DNA of 64,000 nucleotides from Candidatus Tectomicrobia bacterium (GTDB lineage Bacteria > UBA8248). The position numbers were made by a program, and so were the translations under genes. This document shows positions 1-7,983 of this stretch, piece after piece (positions within the stretch are counted from its first letter, which is position 1; every line of letters begins with the position of its first letter). The stretch spans positions 11,561 to 75,560 of the forward strand of contig JACPUR010000025.1 in assembly GCA_016192135.1 (NCBI GenBank), read 5' to 3'. Under the pieces are notes generated by a model. The model was not told the origin of the DNA, did no database searches, and saw only the letters and a list, made by a program, of their open reading frames with translations.

Positions 1-1
1 T

Positions 2-202
2 AATGAGACGTTGAGATATTTTCTTGATTCGGCTGGATATTCTCAGGCGGTGTATCTAATTTACGGCAATATGAGTGAAGGAAAGTTAAATAAATTCAAG
101 GAAATTATGCGGAGTATATTTCTATCTTATCACGCAGAAAAGGTGCACTTGCTTTGGCATTCGAAGGCAGGTTCATCAGCTGAAATAATTGAATGGAAGT
201 AA
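2..202 (+). CDS. 3' end of an unrecognised AT-rich gene (partial)
   Basis: The frame is open from the first bases of the window to a TAA stop, so this is probably the C-terminal part of a gene that begins outside it. A TTG at position 11 could be an internal start but has no ribosome binding site. The readable 66 residues contain no motif I recognise. Base composition is much more AT-rich than almost everything else here, and synonymous choices (tta, aaa, aat, ata) differ from the GC-ending codons of the neighbours, which suggests acquisition by transfer. It converges on the XRE antitoxin gene. Confidence 0.4.
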   Translation, partial: NETLRYFLDSAGYSQAVYLIYGNMSEGKLNKFKEIMRSIFLSYHAEKVHLLWHSKAGSSAEIIEWK

Positions 203-222
203 CCTCAATAATTTATTCTCCC

Positions 223-552
223 TCACGTCGCCGCGACGACCTTCATCCGCCCCCGCCGCCCCCGCGCGGACACGCGCTCCCGGACGACGATCTCCACGTC
301 CTTGCCCAGGAGGGTGAGGAAGTTCATCAGCCGCTTGGTCGAGAACTTGGAGAGCTTGCCCCGCAGGAGGTTCGAGACGTCGGGCTGCTTGAGGCCGAGG
401 ATTTTGGCGGCGGCGGCCTGGGTGAGCTTCCGGTCCTCGATGATCCCGGCAATCTGGCTCGTGAGCCCGGCCTTGACGAGCAACTCGTCCGCGTCCTTGA
501 GGCCGAGGTCCTTGAAGACGTTCCTGCTGCCTTCGACGATCTTGGGCTTCAC
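223..552 (-). CDS. XRE-family antitoxin-like DNA-binding protein (HigA2/COG5606 type)
   Basis: This predicts a protein of about 109 residues with one helix-turn-helix of the Cro/XRE type. The order of motifs (NVFKDLGL near the N-terminus, then LTQAAAAKILG, QPDVSNLLRGKL, and FSTKRLMNFLTLLGKDVEIVV) is that of HigA-like antitoxins, which normally bind a RelE/HigB toxin and repress their own promoter. I prefer the GTG at 552 because GGGAGG lies five bases upstream; an in-frame GTG at 576 has no such site. No toxin gene is found on either side, so this is an orphan antitoxin or a stand-alone regulator. Confidence 0.75.
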   Translation of the reverse strand: MKPKIVEGSRNVFKDLGLKDADELLVKAGLTSQIAGIIEDRKLTQAAAAKILGLKQPDVSNLLRGKLSKFSTKRLMNFLTLLGKDVEIVVRERVSARGRRGRMKVVAAT

Positions 553-681
553 CGGGGCCTCCCCGCGCCGACGCACCTTCGCGGGAGTATAGCCGTAGTT
601 CTATATTTAAGACAACATGAATGCGGGGAGCAGGGACAGGCGCGAAAGAGGCGGAAGCGGGCGTTCTGCGGAGGCGGAGCC

Positions 682-1068
682 CTACAGCGGGCCCGCCCGA
701 TCGAGGACGGCGGGTTCCGCGAACGTTGGCTTGGCCGCCGGGATCCCCGCGGCCGCCGGGGCTTCGGCGACGGCCGCGGCCTGGGCGAGCCGCTCCTCGA
801 GGCGCTCCTCGAGGTAGCGCTCCAGGATGGGCACGGCGGACTTATAGAGGCGGTGGCCCGCCCGCCAGAGGAGCCCGCCGAAGGCCGCGCCCGCCGCGAA
901 GAGGATGGCCAGCGCCATGAACAGCGCGGCGTCCTGCCCGAGGATGTCGGCCGGGAAGCCGATGAGGGAGACGAGGAAGCCGGCGGCGTCCTTCAGGAAG
1001 GCCGACAGCTCGCGCAGGAAGAAGTCGATGCTTCGGGCGATCGCGCCCAGGAGGCTGTTCGGTTCCAT
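682..1068 (-). CDS. Hypothetical membrane protein
   Basis: This is a 128-residue protein of unknown function. After a short amphipathic N-terminus there are two hydrophobic stretches: a weaker one around residues 25-40 (AAGFLVSLIGFPADIL) and a strong one around 48-68 (ALFMALAILFAAGAAFGG). A charged helix rich in Glu and Arg (ERYLEERLEERLAQ) follows, and then an Ala/Pro-rich tail. The pattern suggests a small inner-membrane protein with a cytoplasmic coiled tail. It stands alone between the antitoxin gene and pyrR on the same strand. I cannot assign a family. Confidence 0.55.
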   Translation of the reverse strand: MEPNSLLGAIARSIDFFLRELSAFLKDAAGFLVSLIGFPADILGQDAALFMALAILFAAGAAFGGLLWRAGHRLYKSAVPILERYLEERLEERLAQAAAVAEAPAAAGIPAAKPTFAEPAVLDRAGPL

Positions 1069-1232
1069 GGGGATGCCCGGACGGCGGACGGGCCGAAAGC
1101 ATGAGATGCCGGGAGAATGATATCACGCCGGGGGCGGAGCGGGCCTGTGGTTTTTCCCCGAAACCGGCGGGGGACGGTCCTTCAAGCCGGCCTCGGGTGA
1201 AGACCCGGGAGGCCCGCCGGCGCGGGGCGCCT

Positions 1233-1790
1233 TTACCTCCCCGCCTCGGGCCGCTCGAGCCAGACGCCCTCCTCGCCGTCCGTCTCCTTGAGGCGGACGT
1301 TCACGCGCTCGGCCCGCGCCGTGGGGACGTGCTTCCCCACGAAGTCGGGGCGGAAGGGCAGCTCCCGGTGGCCCCGGTCGATGAGGGCGGCGAACCAGAT
1401 GCGGCGGGGCCGGCCGAGCTCCATCAGGGCGTCGAGGGCGGCGCGCACGGTGCGGCCGGTGAAGAAGACGTCGTCCACGAGCACCACGTGGCGGTCGGTG
1501 ATGTCGGAGTCGAAGCGGGTGGGGCCCGAGCGCATCCCGCTGTAGGGGTGGGAATCGAGGTCGTCGCGGTGGATGCCGATGTCGAGGACGCCCACGGGCG
1601 GGCGCACCCCCTCCATCTCCTCGATGAGGGCCGCGAGGCGGCGCGCCAGGGGCTCCCCGCGCGTGCGGACCCCGGCCAGCACCATGTCCCGCCCCGGGCC
1701 GCTGCGCTCCGCGATCTCGGAGGCCATGCGGCGCAGGGCGAGCTCCACCTCGCGCTCGTTCAGGATGGTGGTCTTCGCCGCGGCGCTCAC
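1233..1790 (-). CDS. pyrR: PyrR bifunctional pyrimidine regulator / uracil phosphoribosyltransferase (first copy)
   Basis: This is a 185-residue PyrR homologue. The PRPP-binding loop reads [13 protein letters not shown] near residue 105, and [10 protein letters not shown] and LDIGIHRDD are typical of the family, as is the full length. PyrR converts uracil and PRPP to UMP, and in its regulatory form binds pyr leader RNA to favour termination. This copy is far from the pyr operon, where a second pyrR begins at 30410. I see no PyrR-type RNA element or terminator in the short upstream region, so it may act mainly in uracil salvage or regulate in trans. Confidence 0.93.
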   Translation of the reverse strand: MSAAAKTTILNEREVELALRRMASEIAERSGPGRDMVLAGVRTRGEPLARRLAALIEEMEGVRPPVGVLDIGIHRDDLDSHPYSGMRSGPTRFDSDITDRHVVLVDDVFFTGRTVRAALDALMELGRPRRIWFAALIDRGHRELPFRPDFVGKHVPTARAERVNVRLKETDGEEGVWLERPEAGR

Positions 1791-1885
1791 GGGGCAGGCT
1801 CTCCCAAGGTCACGGGAGGATGGTAGGGAGGCGCCCCCCGCCCGTCAACGGCGCGCGGCGGGTCTGTGAGGGAAGGCGGCGGCGT

Positions 1886-1913
1886 GTAGGGGCGGTTCGC
1901 GAACCGCCCCTAC
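1886..1913. repeat. GTAGGGGC palindrome, copy 1
   Basis: This is a perfect 28-bp palindrome with arms GTAGGGGCGGTTCG and the exact reverse complement. It is the reference member of the family of intergenic palindromes with constant GTAGGGGC/GCCCCTAC ends. Confidence 0.9.
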
Positions 1914-2004
1914 GTAAAGATAGGCCCCAGGTGATGGAATGGGCGCCTTTCGTCCGGCGAAGGCCGGCGGTCGCCCCTGCGGACGGGAAAGGCACCGGCG
2001 GCGT

Positions 2005-2032
2005 GTAGGTGCGGTTCGCGAACCGCACCTAC
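2005..2032. repeat. GTAGGGGC palindrome, copy 2 (compensated variant)
   Basis: This is a perfect 28-bp palindrome, GTAGGTGCGGTTCG plus its complement. Relative to copy 1, one G in the left arm has become T and the matching C in the right arm has become A, so pairing is intact. Both copies follow the same GGCGGCGT/CGGCGGCGT sequence, suggesting local duplication of a roughly 120-bp unit. Confidence 0.9.
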
Positions 2033-2072
2033 GCAAGGAACAGGCCTCCGCCCAACGATGAAAACGCGCGGA

Positions 2073-3398
2073 TCACCCCGCCCGGTGGCGGCCGAAGCGG
2101 CTTTCCGCGAAGGAGCGGGCCTCCTCCTCCGTGCGGACCCGGCCCTCGAGCTGCTCGTCCTCGAGGGCGGAGAGGACCTCGCCCAGGATGGGCCCTTTGG
2201 GAAAGCCCATCTCCATCAGCGCGTGCCCATCCAGCAGGCGCGGCGGCCGAAGCGCCTCCTCCGGGACCTCGGCCAGCATCTCCCGGCAGAAGTGGTGCGC
2301 CGTCAGGTCGCCGTGGCTGGCCAGGCAGTCCAGCCGGTGGAGCTCCAGCAGCTCCCCGAAGAAGGGCTCGCGCAGGAAGCGCTTGAGGCGGCTGGGGCGC
2401 ATCTGCATGGCGTTCATGAAGCGCATGTGGTGGGCCACGAGGTCGCGGACGCGCGCGGCCTCCTCGCCCGGCATGCGGAGGCGGCGCGCGATCTCCTCCG
2501 CCATGCGGGCCCCCGCCGCGGCGTGGCCGTTGAAGCGGATGCGGTCCGTCACGGTCATGGTGACCGGCTTGCCGATGTCGTGGAGGAGGATGCCCCACGC
2601 CAGCGCGGGGGAGGGCGCCGCGGCCAGGCGGAACATGAGCCTCACGTGGGTCCACACGTCGCCCTCCGGGTGGAACTCCGGGGGCTGGGGGACGCCCTCC
2701 ATCGCGGCGGCCTCGGGCAGCACCTCGCGGAGGAGGCCCGAGCCTATGAGGAGATCGAGGGCGCGCTCGGGACCCCTTCCGGCGAGCATGAAGGTCAGCT
2801 CGTCGCGCACGCGCTCGGCGCTCGTGCGCTGGATGCGCGGGGCGAGCGCCCGCGCGGCCTCGAACGTCGCCGCCTCGATCTCGAAGCCGAAGCGGGCCGC
2901 GAAGCGGACGGCGCGGAGCATCCGCAGGTGGTCCTCCTCGAAGCGCTCGCGCGGCTCGCCGATGGCGCGGACGAGGCGGCCCTCGATGTCGCGGCGGCCC
3001 CCCACGAAGTCGAGGACGCGGTCCTCCCCCGGATCGTAGAACATCCCGTTGATGGTGAAGTCGCGCCGCCGGGCGTCCTCCTCGGGCCCCGCGGGGTGGA
3101 CGGCCACGGGCCGGCGCCCGTCGGCGTAGGCGTCGTCCCGGCGGAAGCGGGCCACCTCGTACTCCCCGTCCGCCATGAGGACGCGGACCACCCCGAACTG
3201 AGCGCCGACGGGGACGGTGCGCCGGAAGAGCCGCATCACCTCCTCGGGCCCAGCGTCGGTGACGATGTCCCAGTCCGCCGAGGGGAGGCCCATCAGCGCG
3301 TCGCGGACGCACCCCCCCGCCAGCAGGGCCTGGCGGCCCGCCTCGCGCAGCCTTCCGATGATGCGCAGCGCGCCCTCCGGGGCGGTGATGCGGGGCAT
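2073..3398 (-). CDS. cca: CCA tRNA nucleotidyltransferase / poly(A) polymerase family protein with HD domain
   Basis: This is a 441-residue class II nucleotidyltransferase. The head domain has AGGCVRDALMG at 26-36, the DWD metal-binding motif at 42-44 and RRDFTINGM near 111-119. The RNA-binding middle follows (RMLRAVRFAARFGF near 150-165), and a C-terminal HD phosphohydrolase-like domain carries LLHDIGKP near 271-278. The family adds or repairs the CCA end of tRNA, or adds poly(A) tails; the HD domain is typical of many CCA enzymes, but sequence alone does not separate the two activities. The ATG at 3398 has GGGAG six bases upstream. The reading frame stays open far upstream, but that part is not conserved. 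Confidence 0.9.
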   Translation of the reverse strand: MPRITAPEGALRIIGRLREAGRQALLAGGCVRDALMGLPSADWDIVTDAGPEEVMRLFRRTVPVGAQFGVVRVLMADGEYEVARFRRDDAYADGRRPVAVHPAGPEEDARRRDFTINGMFYDPGEDRVLDFVGGRRDIEGRLVRAIGEPRERFEEDHLRMLRAVRFAARFGFEIEAATFEAARALAPRIQRTSAERVRDELTFMLAGRGPERALDLLIGSGLLREVLPEAAAMEGVPQPPEFHPEGDVWTHVRLMFRLAAAPSPALAWGILLHDIGKPVTMTVTDRIRFNGHAAAGARMAEEIARRLRMPGEEAARVRDLVAHHMRFMNAMQMRPSRLKRFLREPFFGELLELHRLDCLASHGDLTAHHFCREMLAEVPEEALRPPRLLDGHALMEMGFPKGPILGEVLSALEDEQLEGRVRTEEEARSFAESRFGRHRAG

Positions 3399-3542
3399 GG
3401 CGTTCTCCCGTCTCAGGATGATACCTGATGCCAATCCAAACGATATCCCAGGGGCTTTCCTAGGGAAAATCTCCCTTGCCGGGGCTTCGCCTCCTCTGGT
3501 AGCGTCCCCTGCTAGCCGCGATTTCCCGCAGAGGGGCGTCCG

Positions 3543-4562
3543 ATGGTTCGATTCCTGGCGTCCCTGGTCCTCGCGGGGCTGATCCTCCTTCCGGCGGCTT
3601 CCCGGGCGATGAACGAAGAGGCTCTCCTCCGCGGCGCCGAGGCCGCGGCGGCGGGCCGCTTCGAGGACGCTCTCCTCGTCTTCGATCGCCTCGCCAGGGA
3701 ATACCCCGACCGGCCCGAGGGCCCGTTCTTCCGCGCGGCCGTCTACCAGTTCCTCAAGGGGCACTTCGAGCTGCCCGACTACAAGAAGGGCATGGAGGAG
3801 AGCCTCGCCCTCGCCATCTCGCTGGCGGAGGAGCGCATGCGCCGCGACCCGGCGGACGCCCGCGCGCACTTCTTCGCCGGCCTGGCCCATGGCATCCGGG
3901 CGGTCGAGGCGGTGAGCGACTGGAACTACCTGAGCGCCATCGCCGAGGGGCAGCGGATGGTCCATCTCCTCGAGCGGGCCCTGGCCCTCGACCCGGGGCT
4001 GGTGGACGCCTATTACGGGCTGGGAGTGTACCGCGTCCGGATGGCGCAGGTCCCCGTGATGCGCCCCTTGATGGGCGCCTCGCTCGACGAGGGGCTCGGC
4101 ATGCTCCGCCGGGCCGCCGCCGGGGGCCGCTGGATGGCGGCGCTGGCCCGGGTGGACCTCGCCTGGGCCCTCTACCGGGAGGAGCGCTACGACGAGGCGC
4201 GGCGCGAGCTCGCCCCCCTGCTTGACCGGTATCCCCGCCACCCCCTCTACCAGCTCGCCTGGGCGGAGGGCTATTTCCTCGCCCGCGACTATCCCAAGGC
4301 GCGCGAGCAATTCTCCTCGCTTCAGGGCAACCTGTCCGGGAAGCCGGACCGCTTCTCCCACTTCTACGGGCGCTTCGCCCAATGGCGGGTCGCCCGCTGC
4401 GACTACGCCATGGGGCGCTACGCGGAGGCGGGCGTCGCCGCTCGCGAGGTGATGGACGCCCCGGACATGAACTCCTCGCTCCTGCGGCAGGTCCGCAAGG
4501 GAGCGGCGGCCATGCTGGACCGGATCGAGAAGAAGAACGCCCAGCTCCGCGGCGGGAGCTAA
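3543..4562 (+). CDS. Secreted TPR-repeat protein of unknown function
   Basis: This predicts a 339-residue protein that starts with a Sec-type signal peptide (MVRFLASLVLAGLILLPAAS, cleavage likely after SRA near residue 22). The rest is helical and reads as tetratricopeptide-like repeats: AAAAGRFEDALLVFDRLARE near 35-54, DPGLVDAYYGLGVYR in the middle, then RYDEARRELAPLLDRYPRHP and DYPKAREQFSSL. Such proteins usually serve as periplasmic or outer-membrane scaffolds. There is no enzyme motif. It is transcribed away from cca and is alone in its unit. Confidence 0.75.
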   Translation: MVRFLASLVLAGLILLPAASRAMNEEALLRGAEAAAAGRFEDALLVFDRLAREYPDRPEGPFFRAAVYQFLKGHFELPDYKKGMEESLALAISLAEERMRRDPADARAHFFAGLAHGIRAVEAVSDWNYLSAIAEGQRMVHLLERALALDPGLVDAYYGLGVYRVRMAQVPVMRPLMGASLDEGLGMLRRAAAGGRWMAALARVDLAWALYREERYDEARRELAPLLDRYPRHPLYQLAWAEGYFLARDYPKAREQFSSLQGNLSGKPDRFSHFYGRFAQWRVARCDYAMGRYAEAGVAAREVMDAPDMNSSLLRQVRKGAAAMLDRIEKKNAQLRGGS

Positions 4563-4660
4563 ACCGCCCCGGCGCCCCGCCCTGCCGTTCCGGGGGAAAG
4601 GGGTCGCCCTGAACCCGCTGGATACGGCTTACGGCGGTGGGTCAGTTCGATGTTTTTGCT

Positions 4661-4775
4661 GTCGTTCCGAGCGCCGCAGGCGCGAGGAATCTGCTTCTAA
4701 ACGGCAGATTCCTCGGTCGCCTTTTTTTAGGTCCTCCAGGCGGCGAGCCGCCTGGGCGGGCTTCCTCGGAATGAC
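4661..4775. repeat. Inverted-repeat element of the GTCATTC-type (spurious-peptide family), copy A
   Basis: The element is bounded by GTCGTTCCGAG on the left and CTCGGAATGAC on the right, near-perfect inverted repeats. Inside is a second hairpin (GAGGAATCTGC / GCAGATTCCTC, 4690-4722) followed by a run of seven T, which could also end transcription from the upstream TPR gene. It occupies most of the 340-bp gap before the quinone oxidoreductase; I see no gene there. The element belongs to the widespread bacterial repeats often mistranslated as HSERSEES-like peptides. Confidence 0.75.
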
Positions 4776-4903
4776 ATCTCTGCGTGCTGCTCAAGTTGAC
4801 CTGCCACCCGGCTTGCCCGCGGCGCCCGGAACAATCAGAATAAAGCCCAACTAGGAAATCTTTCCTTTTCCCGTCCTCTTGACGTGAAGGAGATGTGAAT
4901 TCC

Positions 4904-5875
4904 ATGCGAGCCGTCCGCGTGCACCAGTTCAACCTCGACGTTCCGATGCGCCTCGAGGAGGTCCCCGATCCCCAGCCGGCCGCCGGGCAGGTGCTGATCC
5001 GGACCGGCGCCGCCGCCATCAACCCCGTGGACGTGGCCATCCGCCAGGGCGTCCACCCCTACGCCAAGCTGGTGAAGCCCCCCTACGTCCCGGGGGCCGA
5101 GGCGGCGGGCGACATCGTCGCCCTGGGGCCGGGCGTGCAGGGCTTGAAGGTGGGCCAGCGGGTCTTCGGGCGCGCGGTGGGCGGGGGCTACGCCGAGCGC
5201 GTGCTGCTCGACGCGCGGGGCACGGCCGAGCTCCCCGAGCGCTACAGCTACGCCGAGGGCGCGTCGATCACCGTGGCCTACGGCACCGCCTGGAACGCCC
5301 TGGTGATCAAGGCCGAGGCGGGGCCGGGCGAGACGGTGCTCATCCAGGGCGGGGCCGGGGGCGTCGGCATGGCCGCCGTCCAGCTCGCCAAGCGCCTGGG
5401 CTGCCGGGTGCTGGCGACCGTCAGCTCCAAGGAGAAGGCGGACTTCTGCCGCCTCATGGGCGCCGACGAGACCATCAACTACAAGACCGAGGACTTCGCC
5501 GCCCGCTGCCAGGAGCTGACCGGGGGCCGCGGCGTGGACGTCATCGTCGAGCTGGCCGCCTGCGACAACTTCGACAAGGACCTCGACGCCATCCGGGTGG
5601 AGGGGCGCATCGTCGTCGTGGGCACCGGCACGGGCAAGGGCCCCAAGGCGGAGTTCCGGGTGCCGGCCGCGATGACGAGGGACGCGCGCGTCATCGGCAT
5701 GGCCGCCATCAACCTGGCGCCCAAGCTGCCGGAGGTGTTCCGCCGCTTCGGCGCCCTCCTCAAGGAGGGCCTCAAGGTCCACGTGGACCGGCAGGTGCGC
5801 CTGGACGAGGCCAACGAGGCCCACGACCTCGTGCTGAGCGGCAAGTTCCTGGGCAAGGTGGTCATCACCGCCTGA
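4904..5875 (+). CDS. Zinc-free NAD(P)H:quinone oxidoreductase, MDR family (first of a tandem pair)
   Basis: This 323-residue medium-chain dehydrogenase/reductase resembles zeta-crystallin quinone reductases. An N-terminal GroES-like fold (NPVDVAIRQG, PYVPGAEAAGDIVALG) precedes a Rossmann domain with QGGAGGVGMAAVQLAKRLG near residues 147-165. The cysteine ligands of zinc alcohol dehydrogenases are absent. The likely reaction is NADPH-dependent reduction of quinones or activated alkenes in the cytoplasm. I choose ATG 4904 because its protein aligns from residue 1 with the downstream paralogue; a GTG at 4895 lies only two bases after the AAGGAG site. The next gene follows after 35 bases. Confidence 0.88.
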   Translation: MRAVRVHQFNLDVPMRLEEVPDPQPAAGQVLIRTGAAAINPVDVAIRQGVHPYAKLVKPPYVPGAEAAGDIVALGPGVQGLKVGQRVFGRAVGGGYAERVLLDARGTAELPERYSYAEGASITVAYGTAWNALVIKAEAGPGETVLIQGGAGGVGMAAVQLAKRLGCRVLATVSSKEKADFCRLMGADETINYKTEDFAARCQELTGGRGVDVIVELAACDNFDKDLDAIRVEGRIVVVGTGTGKGPKAEFRVPAAMTRDARVIGMAAINLAPKLPEVFRRFGALLKEGLKVHVDRQVRLDEANEAHDLVLSGKFLGKVVITA

Positions 5876-5910
5876 GGGGAGGCAGGGAAAACCGCAGACA
5901 GGAGGAACAG

Positions 5911-6885
5911 ATGAAAGCCGTGCTGGTCAAGAAGTTCGGCCTCGACACGCCCCTGGCGGTCGAGGAGGTGCCCGAGCCCCGGGCGGGCGCGGGCGAGGTG
6001 CTCGTCCGGGTGCGGGCGGCGGGGGTGAACCCCCTGGAGATATCGGTCCGCAACGCCGCCCATCCCAGCGCCAAGCTCCTGAAGCTCCCCTACATCTGCG
6101 GCACCGACATCGCGGGCGAGGTGGAGGCCGTGGGCGAGGGCGTCAAGACCTTCGCCAAGGGCGACCGCGTCTGGGGCCGCGCGGCGGGCGGGGCCTACGC
6201 CGAGAAGGCGGTGCTCGCCGCGGCGGAGACCGGAAGGCTCCCCAAGGCCATGTCCTTCGCCGAGGGGGCCTCGCTGGCCATCCCGCTCCTCACGGCCTGG
6301 AACGCCCTCGTCGTCAAGGGGGAGGCCCAGGCGGGGGACGCCGTCCTCGTGCAGGGGGGCGCGGGGGGCGTGGGCCAGATGGCCATCCAGCTCGCCCGCC
6401 GGATGGGCTGCCGCGTGTTCGCCACCGTGAGCACGGACGAGAAGGCCGACCTCTGCCGCCAGCTCGGGGCCGAGGCGGTGATCTTCTACAAGAAAGAGGA
6501 CGTGGCCGCGCGCGTGATGGAGCTGACGGGAGGCCGGGGGGTGGACATCGTGGTCGAGACGGTGGCCGCCGAGAACCTGCCCGTCTCCGCCGGCATCACC
6601 TGCGTGGACGGCAAGGTCATCATCGTGGGCAACGGCACCGGCAAGGGGGGGCAGGGCACCTTCCAGCTCCGGGACGCCATGGGCCGGGACGCGCGCATCA
6701 TCACCCTCGCCTCGGGCTACCTCAAGCCGCGCCTGCCCGAGATCCTCCGGCGACTCGACCCCCTGCTCGAGGCGGGCGCCCTCCGGCCCCACATCGGCAA
6801 GGAGATGCCCCTCGGCCAGGCCGAGGAGGCCCAGAAGCTCCTCCTGAGCGGAAAGTTCCTGGGGAAGATCGTGCTCAAGCCGTAG
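5911..6885 (+). CDS. Zinc-free NAD(P)H:quinone oxidoreductase, MDR family (second of a tandem pair)
   Basis: This 324-residue paralogue of the upstream gene is collinear over its full length: NPLEISVRNA, PYICGTDIAGEVEAVG, QGGAGGVGQMAIQLARRMG and the shared ending LSGKFLGKIV. The two look like an old tandem duplication that has diverged, probably in substrate choice. AGGAGGAACAG precedes the ATG. Both genes are likely one transcript, with no terminator between them. The substrate cannot be read from the sequence. Confidence 0.88.
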   Translation: MKAVLVKKFGLDTPLAVEEVPEPRAGAGEVLVRVRAAGVNPLEISVRNAAHPSAKLLKLPYICGTDIAGEVEAVGEGVKTFAKGDRVWGRAAGGAYAEKAVLAAAETGRLPKAMSFAEGASLAIPLLTAWNALVVKGEAQAGDAVLVQGGAGGVGQMAIQLARRMGCRVFATVSTDEKADLCRQLGAEAVIFYKKEDVAARVMELTGGRGVDIVVETVAAENLPVSAGITCVDGKVIIVGNGTGKGGQGTFQLRDAMGRDARIITLASGYLKPRLPEILRRLDPLLEAGALRPHIGKEMPLGQAEEAQKLLLSGKFLGKIVLKP

Positions 6886-6920
6886 GGCGAAGAATCCAAC
6901 GCCGGATGCGAGGTTCGTCT

Positions 6921-6948
6921 GTAGGGGCGCACGGCCGTGCGCCCCTAC
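6921..6948. repeat. GTAGGGGC palindrome, copy 3
   Basis: This is a perfect 28-bp palindrome with arm GTAGGGGCGCACGG. Its centre (CACGGCCGTG) differs from copies 1 and 2 but is fully self-complementary. Confidence 0.9.
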
Positions 6949-6983
6949 GTCTTTTGGGCACCACCCAGGACGCCACGCAAGAC

Positions 6984-7114
6984 GTCATCCTGAGCGAAGC
7001 GAAGGATATCGGTGTGGATTTTGGTCTGTATTCAAGGACACACCGATATCCTTCGGTCGCCCTTTGTGGTTTCCCCGCCGGTTTTGCCGCCTGGGCGGGC
7101 TCCCTCAGGATGAC
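6984..7114. repeat. GTCAT-type inverted-repeat element, copy B
   Basis: The ends are GTCATCCTGAGCG and CCTCAGGATGAC. An inner dyad, GGATATCGGTGTG (6992 onwards) against CACACCGATATCC (about 7038-7051), would form a long hairpin. One strand reads as the VILSEAKD peptide typical of this repeat class. Confidence 0.8.
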
Positions 7115-7257
7115 CTCGCTCTTCCCCCCGAAAAATGTTCTTCGGAGCACGAACCAGCGCGAAAATGGCGGAAATTGCTGTAACCGGCTTTCCCGCCGGA
7201 GGGCGTATGTTGCCCCCCGGGGCGGGCGGCCGCCCGGGGGGAGGCGGTATTTCGTCC

Positions 7258-7286
7258 GTAGGGGCGGGTCTCAGACCCGCCCCTAC
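7258..7286. repeat. GTAGGGGC palindrome, copy 4
   Basis: This is a 29-bp palindrome with arms GTAGGGGCGGGTCT and complement around one central base. It lies between the quinone reductase gene and the decarboxylase genes, which converge. Confidence 0.9.
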
Positions 7287-7398
7287 GGAATAGGGCGGGG
7301 CCACGCGTCTGCCGGGGCGGTTTTCGGAGCCGTCTCTCGGAAGTAACGGCTAATAACGCTTAATAAGGGAAAAAGGGGGTAAAAAGCCCCCGCGCTGG

Positions 7399-7983
7399 TC
7401 AGACCACCCCCAGCGCCTTGCGGAGGTTCCGCACCCGGCCGGCGTGGTCGGTGTGGGCGACGGGGGGGAGGGGCTCCTTGTTCGTGACGGGGAGGACGAC
7501 GAAGTGGGGGCCCTCCTCGGCCAGCAGCCGGGGGAGCTGGGCCTCGAACTCGGCCAGGGTTCCGATGCGCTCGACCTTGCCCTTGCCGGTCGCGCCGCCC
7601 CCGTGGAAGCCCGCCGCCCGGGCCAGCTCGAAGAAGTCGGCCCGGGGCGGAAGGGGCTGGCCCCCCACCATCTCGTAGGTGTGGTTCTCGAGGAGGAGGA
7701 TGAGGAGGTTGCCGGGCGCGTAGGCCGAGTAGGTGACGAGGGAGCCGAGGCTCATCAGGAGGCCCCCGTCCCCCTTGAAGACGATGGTCTTGCGCTCGGG
7801 CCGGGCCATCGCCAGGCCCATGCCGAAGTCGGCGGCGTGGCCCATGCCGAAGGCCAGGAAGTCGAAGTCGAGCTCGTGCCGGGAGACGAGGGGCCACTGG
7901 AGGGTGGTGGTCATGGTCATGACCACGATCTCGTTCGTGCGCCGCGCCTGGACGGCGCGCAGGAGGTCCATTCGCTCGATCAT
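7399..7983 (-). CDS. Thiamine-diphosphate-dependent decarboxylase, beta (cofactor-binding) subunit; sulfopyruvate/phosphonopyruvate decarboxylase-like
   Basis: This 194-residue protein is the PP-binding half of a split thiamine-diphosphate enzyme. The cofactor motif starts at FKGDGGLLMSLG near residue 69 and ends with the Asn of LLENHTYE about 27 residues on. The arrangement of separate alpha and beta chains matches sulfopyruvate decarboxylase (ComDE) and phosphonopyruvate decarboxylase relatives, which remove CO2 from a 2-oxo acid. The ATG at 7983 overlaps the alpha-subunit stop (ATGA), so the two are translationally coupled. The true substrate cannot be told from sequence; comABC and phosphonate genes are absent nearby. 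Confidence 0.82.
   Translation of the reverse strand: MIERMDLLRAVQARRTNEIVVMTMTTTLQWPLVSRHELDFDFLAFGMGHAADFGMGLAMARPERKTIVFKGDGGLLMSLGSLVTYSAYAPGNLLILLLENHTYEMVGGQPLPPRADFFELARAAGFHGGGATGKGKVERIGTLAEFEAQLPRLLAEEGPHFVVLPVTNKEPLPPVAHTDHAGRVRNLRKALGVV

Larger units (their letters stand above)
6886..7398. other. 513-bp gene-free interval made mostly of repeats
   Basis: This interval between the converging quinone reductase and decarboxylase genes contains, in order, a GTAGGGGC palindrome, a GTCAT-type inverted-repeat element, a GC hairpin (CCCCCCGGG at 7213-7221 against CCCGGGGGG at 7233-7241) and another palindrome. The short reading frames inside it are translations of repeats and I reject them as genes. 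Confidence 0.8.

Noticed and set aside
1886-2032. Possible short CRISPR array
   Set aside because: The two palindromic copies are separated by about 90 bases, no further regular units follow, the repeats differ in sequence, and there are no cas genes.
3543-3570. tRNA-like GGTTCGATTCC string at the start of the TPR gene
   Set aside because: No acceptor stem, D arm or anticodon arm can be built around it, and it is inside the signal peptide codons.
6906-7346. Reading frames in the 6.9-7.35 kb gap with peptides such as GAHGRAPL and VILSEAKD
   Set aside because: They are translations of dispersed palindromic repeats, a known source of false ORFs.
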